A DNA stretch of 64,000 bases. Source: Holophagales bacterium (GTDB taxonomy: Bacteria > Acidobacteriota > Thermoanaerobaculia > UBA5066). Below, one piece after another: positions 61,103 to 64,000 of the stretch. The stretch covers positions 62,001 to 126,000 of the forward strand of contig JADJVF010000012.1 in the NCBI GenBank assembly GCA_016716705.1, read 5' to 3'. Positions within the stretch are counted from its first letter, which is position 1, and each line of letters opens with the position of its first letter. The notes below the pieces were generated by a model. The model was given only the letters and a program-made list of their open reading frames with translations, was not told the origin of the DNA and did not search any database. The position numbers and the translations under genes are program-made.

Positions 61103-62452
61103 ATGAAGAAATCCCTGGCAACCCCGCTGATCGTCGCGATGCTGGCGATCCCCGCCGGCGCGCTGGCGCAAACGGATGCGGAGAGGATCGCCGACCTCGA
61201 GAAGCGGGTCGAGAGCCTCGTCAAGAAGGACAAGGCCCGGACGGCCGACGAAGAGAAGGCGAAGGCCGCGAAGGGGACGACCCTCCGTGCCTCCACCGAT
61301 AAGGGCAAGCTCGAGTGGACGAGCGCCGACGGCGCAAACAGCTTCCGCCTCGCGGGGCGCCTTCAGCTCGACGGCGTCACGTTCTCCGGGAACGAGAACC
61401 GGCTCGCGAGCGCCGTCGCGATCCGGCGGGTGCGGCTCGGCTACAAGGTGAGGATCGCCAAGGACTGGGTCTCCGAGTTTGACGTCGACTTCGCCGAGAA
61501 CGCGGTCGACATCAAGGACGCCTACATCGGTTACCAGGGATTCAAGAACAGCGAGATCCAGGCCGGCCACTTCAAGGTTCCCTTCGGCATGGACACCCTG
61601 ACCTCGTCCAAGGACATCTGGTTCGTCGAGCGCGCCTACGTCGACTCCTGGGGTCCCGACCGGCGCTTCGGCCTCGCCTACTCCTACGGCGGCGACCGCT
61701 TCTCCGCGAAGGCCGACCTCTTCGCCCAGACGATCGCGGTCGACGCGACCGGCATCGACCAGGGCTGGGGCTGGGCCGCGCGCGGCACCTTCGCGCCGGT
61801 GATGGTCTCCGAGACGCGTGCGATTCACGTCGGCGCCGCCACGAACTGGCGCAGGCCGGACGCGGGCTCCACGAACTTCGGCGTGCCGCAGGTCTACGAG
61901 GTCGACTTCTCCTCGCGCCCGGAGTGCACGAAGGCGAGCAAGGCGAAGTTCCTCAACAGCCCGAAGTTCGCCCAGACCGAATGGGTTCAGCAGTACGCCG
62001 GCGAGCTCGCCGGCGTGTGGGACGCCTTCGCCTGGCAGGCCGAGTACCAGACGACGAGCGTCACGCGCCGCGACGGCAACCCGACCCTCGAGGACCACGA
62101 CTTCGACGGCTGGTACGGGCAGGTCTCGTACGTCATCAACGGCAAGCGCAAGTACGCGGCCAGCGAAGGGCTCGTCGACAAGGTCTCGCCCGGCAAGGGC
62201 GGGGCATACGAAATCCTCGCGCGGTACAGCACGCTCGACCTGAACGACCTCACCGCGACGGACGCGGCCAAGGGCGGCAGCGCGAAGAACTTCACGCTCG
62301 GCGCGAACTGGTACCCGAACACGAGCTTCCGCGTGATGCTGAACTGGACCCACGTCAACAACGACGAGTACGCCAAGCCGAAGTCGGCCTACGGCGGCAA
62401 GGTCAACGACGACTTCGACGAGTACCAGGTCCGGCTCCAGTTCGCCTTCTAG
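61103..62452 (+). CDS. Phosphate/polyphosphate-selective porin (OprP/OprO family)
   Basis: 449 residues from ATG 61103 behind GAGGAG. Signal peptide SLATPLIVAMLAIPAGALAQ, a short coiled coil (RIADLEKRVESLVKKDKART), then a beta-barrel that ends with the outer-membrane Phe signature (EYQVRLQFAF). NSFRLAGRLQLDGVTFSG, IRRVRLGYKVRIAKDWVSEF, VDIKDAYIGYQGFKNSEIQA and GHFKVPFGMDTLTSSKDIWF are characteristic of the OprP/OprO trimeric porins specific for phosphate or polyphosphate. It lies between the secreted pyrophosphatase and two CYTH-type genes. Confidence 0.92.
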   Translation: MKKSLATPLIVAMLAIPAGALAQTDAERIADLEKRVESLVKKDKARTADEEKAKAAKGTTLRASTDKGKLEWTSADGANSFRLAGRLQLDGVTFSGNENRLASAVAIRRVRLGYKVRIAKDWVSEFDVDFAENAVDIKDAYIGYQGFKNSEIQAGHFKVPFGMDTLTSSKDIWFVERAYVDSWGPDRRFGLAYSYGGDRFSAKADLFAQTIAVDATGIDQGWGWAARGTFAPVMVSETRAIHVGAATNWRRPDAGSTNFGVPQVYEVDFSSRPECTKASKAKFLNSPKFAQTEWVQQYAGELAGVWDAFAWQAEYQTTSVTRRDGNPTLEDHDFDGWYGQVSYVINGKRKYAASEGLVDKVSPGKGGAYEILARYSTLDLNDLTATDAAKGGSAKNFTLGANWYPNTSFRVMLNWTHVNNDEYAKPKSAYGGKVNDDFDEYQVRLQFAF

Positions 62453-62472
62453 GAGCCCGGCCGGGCGGCCGC

Positions 62473-62491
62473 GGGGGGCGACGAGCCCCCC
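62473..62491. terminator. Hairpin after the porin gene
   Basis: GGGGGGC, five bases, then GCCCCCC: a perfect seven-pair stem 20 bases after the porin stop. No T run, so termination would be partial, which could set different levels for porin and downstream genes. Confidence 0.45.
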
Positions 62492-62558
62492 GTCGGCCTC
62501 CCGTTCCACAGATGAACCCGCGGACGGGCTTCCGTTCCGCCTGTGCCAGGAGTCGCAA

Positions 62559-63161
62559 ATGAGCAGCGCACCACCCGTGATCATCCCCCGCTGGGAGTAC
62601 CGCACTTTCGGCGAGAGCTTCGGCGAGGCCGAGGCGAACATCCGCTCCCACGGCGAGGCGAAGGCGCGTTCCAGCGCCGAGACCTACATCGTCTCGTTCG
62701 ACAGCCCGAACAACACCAAGATCCGGGACGGGCTGATGGACATCAAGAAGCTCGAGAACGTCAACGCCGACACGCTGGAGCAGTGGAACCCGGTCCTGAA
62801 GTCGGGCTTCCCGCTGACCCGCGAGGTCCTCGACCAGGTCTGCGCGGCGTGGGGCGTGACCCTTCCGGCGCCGGCCCGCGAGGCCTGGACGCTCGAGGAG
62901 TTCCTCGCCGAGGTCGTGGCGCCGCATGCGCGGCTCCGCGCGATCGCCGTCGGCAAGGAACGGTTCGGCCTCACGGTCGACGGCTGCATCGTCGAGCTCG
63001 CGAACCTGACGTTCGACGGCAAGCCGATCCGGACCGCCGCGGTCGAGCACGAGGACCCCGCCCTCGTGATCGCGACCGTCCGAAAGCTCGGCCTCGACAA
63101 GTTCGAGAACACGAACTACATCAAGGCGCTGAAGCGGTTCGCCGCGGTCCCGGTCGCCTGA
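62559..63161 (+). CDS. CYTH/triphosphate-tunnel-like protein (divergent)
   Basis: 200 residues, cytosolic. IIPRWEYRTFGESFGEAEAN at the start, ETYIVSFDSPNNTKIRDGLM, DIKKLENVNADTLEQWNPVL, then GCIVELANLTFDGKPIRTAA and RKLGLDKFENTNYIKALKRF. The alternating charged strands and the paired Lys/Arg and Glu positions resemble the CYTH tunnel, although the ExExK element is not exact (WEYRTFG). Members act on triphosphates or polyphosphate. Assignment rests on the fold-like pattern and on the canonical CYTH gene just downstream. Confidence 0.5.
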   Translation: MSSAPPVIIPRWEYRTFGESFGEAEANIRSHGEAKARSSAETYIVSFDSPNNTKIRDGLMDIKKLENVNADTLEQWNPVLKSGFPLTREVLDQVCAAWGVTLPAPAREAWTLEEFLAEVVAPHARLRAIAVGKERFGLTVDGCIVELANLTFDGKPIRTAAVEHEDPALVIATVRKLGLDKFENTNYIKALKRFAAVPVA

Positions 63162-63185
63162 CCGCGCCGCCTTCCTCCTCCTCCC

Positions 63186-63219
63186 GGCGGGCGCGGAACG
63201 GCCGCGCCCGCCCTTTTTT
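63186..63219 (+). terminator. Rho-independent terminator
   Basis: GGCGGGCGCGG (63186-63196), loop AACGG, then CCGCGCCCGCC (63202-63212) and a T6 run. An 11-pair stem followed by T residues is a textbook intrinsic terminator for the gene ending at 63161. The next gene must therefore have its own promoter or rely on readthrough. Confidence 0.85.
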
Positions 63220-63240
63220 GAACGCGAACGACGGAGGTCG

Positions 63241-63708
63241 ATGATGGGCAAGGAAATCGAACGCAAGTTCCTCGTGACGGGCACCGCCTGGAAGGCGCTC
63301 GCCCCGGGGACGGTCTACCGGCAGGGGTATCTCTCCACCGTGAAGGAGCGGACGGTCCGTGTCAGGACGGTCGGAGAAAAGGGCTTCCTGACGATCAAGG
63401 GCGTCACGACGGGCGTGACGCGCGCCGAGTTCGAGTACGAGGTGCCGGCGGCGGACGCGAACGCGATGCTCGACGGCCTCTGCGAGAAGCCGCTCGTCGA
63501 GAAGACGCGCTACAAGATCCCCCTCGACGGCTACACTTGGGAAGTTGACGAGTTCCACGGGGACAACGACGGGCTCGTGGTGGCGGAGGTCGAGCTGAAG
63601 AGCGCCGACGAGAAGCCCCCGAAGCCGGAGTGGGTCGCGGAAGAGGTCTCCTCGGACCCCCGCTACTTCAACTCGAACCTGGTGAAGAAGCCCTTCAAGA
63701 CCTGGTAG
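63241..63708 (+). CDS. CYTH-domain triphosphate tunnel protein
   Basis: 155 residues. The hallmark ExExK is EIERKF at residues 5-10 (start MMGKEIERKFLV). Alternating basic and acidic strands follow: GYLSTVKERTVRVRTVGEKG, FLTIKGVTTGVTRAEFEYEV, LVEKTRYKIPLDGYTWEVDE and VAEVELKSADEKPPKPEWVA, ending EVSSDPRYFNSNLVKKPF. Close in layout to the NeuTTM/YgiF-like enzymes that hydrolyse inorganic triphosphate with a metal. Either Met of the ATGATG pair may be used. Third member of the CYTH set. Confidence 0.93.
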   Translation: MMGKEIERKFLVTGTAWKALAPGTVYRQGYLSTVKERTVRVRTVGEKGFLTIKGVTTGVTRAEFEYEVPAADANAMLDGLCEKPLVEKTRYKIPLDGYTWEVDEFHGDNDGLVVAEVELKSADEKPPKPEWVAEEVSSDPRYFNSNLVKKPFKTW

Positions 63709-63714
63709 ACCCGG

Positions 63715-64000
63715 ATGAGCGCGGACCGGCGGTCAAGACCGAGCAGGAGCACAAGGAGCACCTCGCGGGGCTCCTCGACCTGTCGAAGACGAAGTTCTCC
63801 GCCGCTCCGAAGGGGGACCTCACCCCCTCCGAGAGGTGGATGAGGTACCTCGGCTTCCCGGGCGGTCTCGCCGTGTTCGCCGCCGTCTACTTCGCTCCGG
63901 CGCCGGCCGGGCTGGCCGCCGCGGGGCAGGCGGCCCTCGCCTGCTTCCTCCTGGCCCTCGTCTGGTGGGTGACCGAGCCGGTCCCCACCTTCGTCACGTC
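63715..64000 (+). CDS. DASS/SLC13-family anion:Na+ symporter, N-terminal part (partial, one frameshift)
   Basis: ATG 63715 starts MSAD; one base appears to be missing near 63727, after which the frame reads AVKTEQEHKEHLAGLLDLSK, LTPSERWMRYLGFPGGLAVF and LACFLLALVWWVTEPVPTFV up to the window edge. The WWVTEPVP sequence at the end of the first helices is typical of DASS/SLC13 carriers, which import dicarboxylates, sulfate or phosphate-like anions with sodium. It fits the phosphate theme of the cluster; substrate cannot be told from this part. Confidence 0.72.

Overview
The window is very GC-rich and gene-dense, and reads as one chromosomal segment of an uncultured or metagenome-assembled bacterium. 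Tungsten-type aldehyde:ferredoxin oxidoreductase, an Hdr/Flx electron-bifurcation operon, PD40 beta-propeller proteins, paired S9 peptidases, a Ser/Thr kinase and sigma-54 control suggest Acidobacteriota or a neighbouring phylum; this is inference, because no rRNA or other phylogenetic marker lies in the window. No tRNA, rRNA or CRISPR array was seen. Many otherwise convincing genes carry single-base indels, usually in short G or C runs, so most frameshifts are probably assembly errors. The exception may be 1.7-15 kb, where indels are far denser and an interrupted poly-G/C run (about 14821-14912) marks a suspect join.

Layout. 1-2.1 kb: end of a sigma factor, an anti-sigma/TPR protein and a small exported protein. 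2.4-3.1 kb: remnant of a DUF499 protein, a family known from phage-defence islands. 3.1-8.5 kb: a tightly coupled seven-gene minus-strand operon of nucleotide-type enzymes: e(P4)-like HAD phosphatase, S-adenosylhomocysteine-hydrolase-like protein, an unknown protein, nucleotidyltransferase, PurC-like protein, AbrB-like protein and P-loop kinase. I know of no described system with this composition. 8.7-13.8 kb: a small integrase-less integron cassette array read on the minus strand, with two good attC sites, one degenerate and one half site, an IS30-family insertion, a stand-alone AAA+ ATPase cassette and a cassette with a PqqD-like RiPP recognition element plus a radical SAM enzyme. 14.4-15.2 kb: two truncated genes either side of the poly-G join.

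15-21.7 kb: PD40 propeller protein, patatin phospholipase, DHA2 exporter, membrane glycosyltransferase and GT2 glycosyltransferase. 21.7-28.5 kb: hdrCBA-mvhD/flx operon. 28.7-41 kb: aldehyde dehydrogenase, then a tungsten-cofactor block: ThiF/MoeB-like E1, AOR-family oxidoreductase, MoaD-like carrier, haem-motif exported protein, alkaline phosphatase, DoxX, MoeA and a TupABC-type tungstate transporter. Together these would take up tungstate, build the cofactor and couple aldehyde oxidation to ferredoxin/NAD(P) through Hdr/Flx.

41-54 kb: aminotransferase and MocR regulator, response-regulator phosphatase, tandem S9 peptidases, thioesterase, FMN reductase, kinase with a pseudo-receiver, and a PD40 lipoprotein. 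53.8-64 kb: metallophosphoesterase, PAS histidine kinase and sigma-54 activator, followed by a near-consensus sigma-54 promoter and a phosphate-centred cluster: three CYTH/triphosphate-tunnel-type proteins, a secreted inorganic pyrophosphatase, an OprP/OprO-like porin and the start of a DASS/SLC13 transporter. The two-component pair probably controls this cluster.
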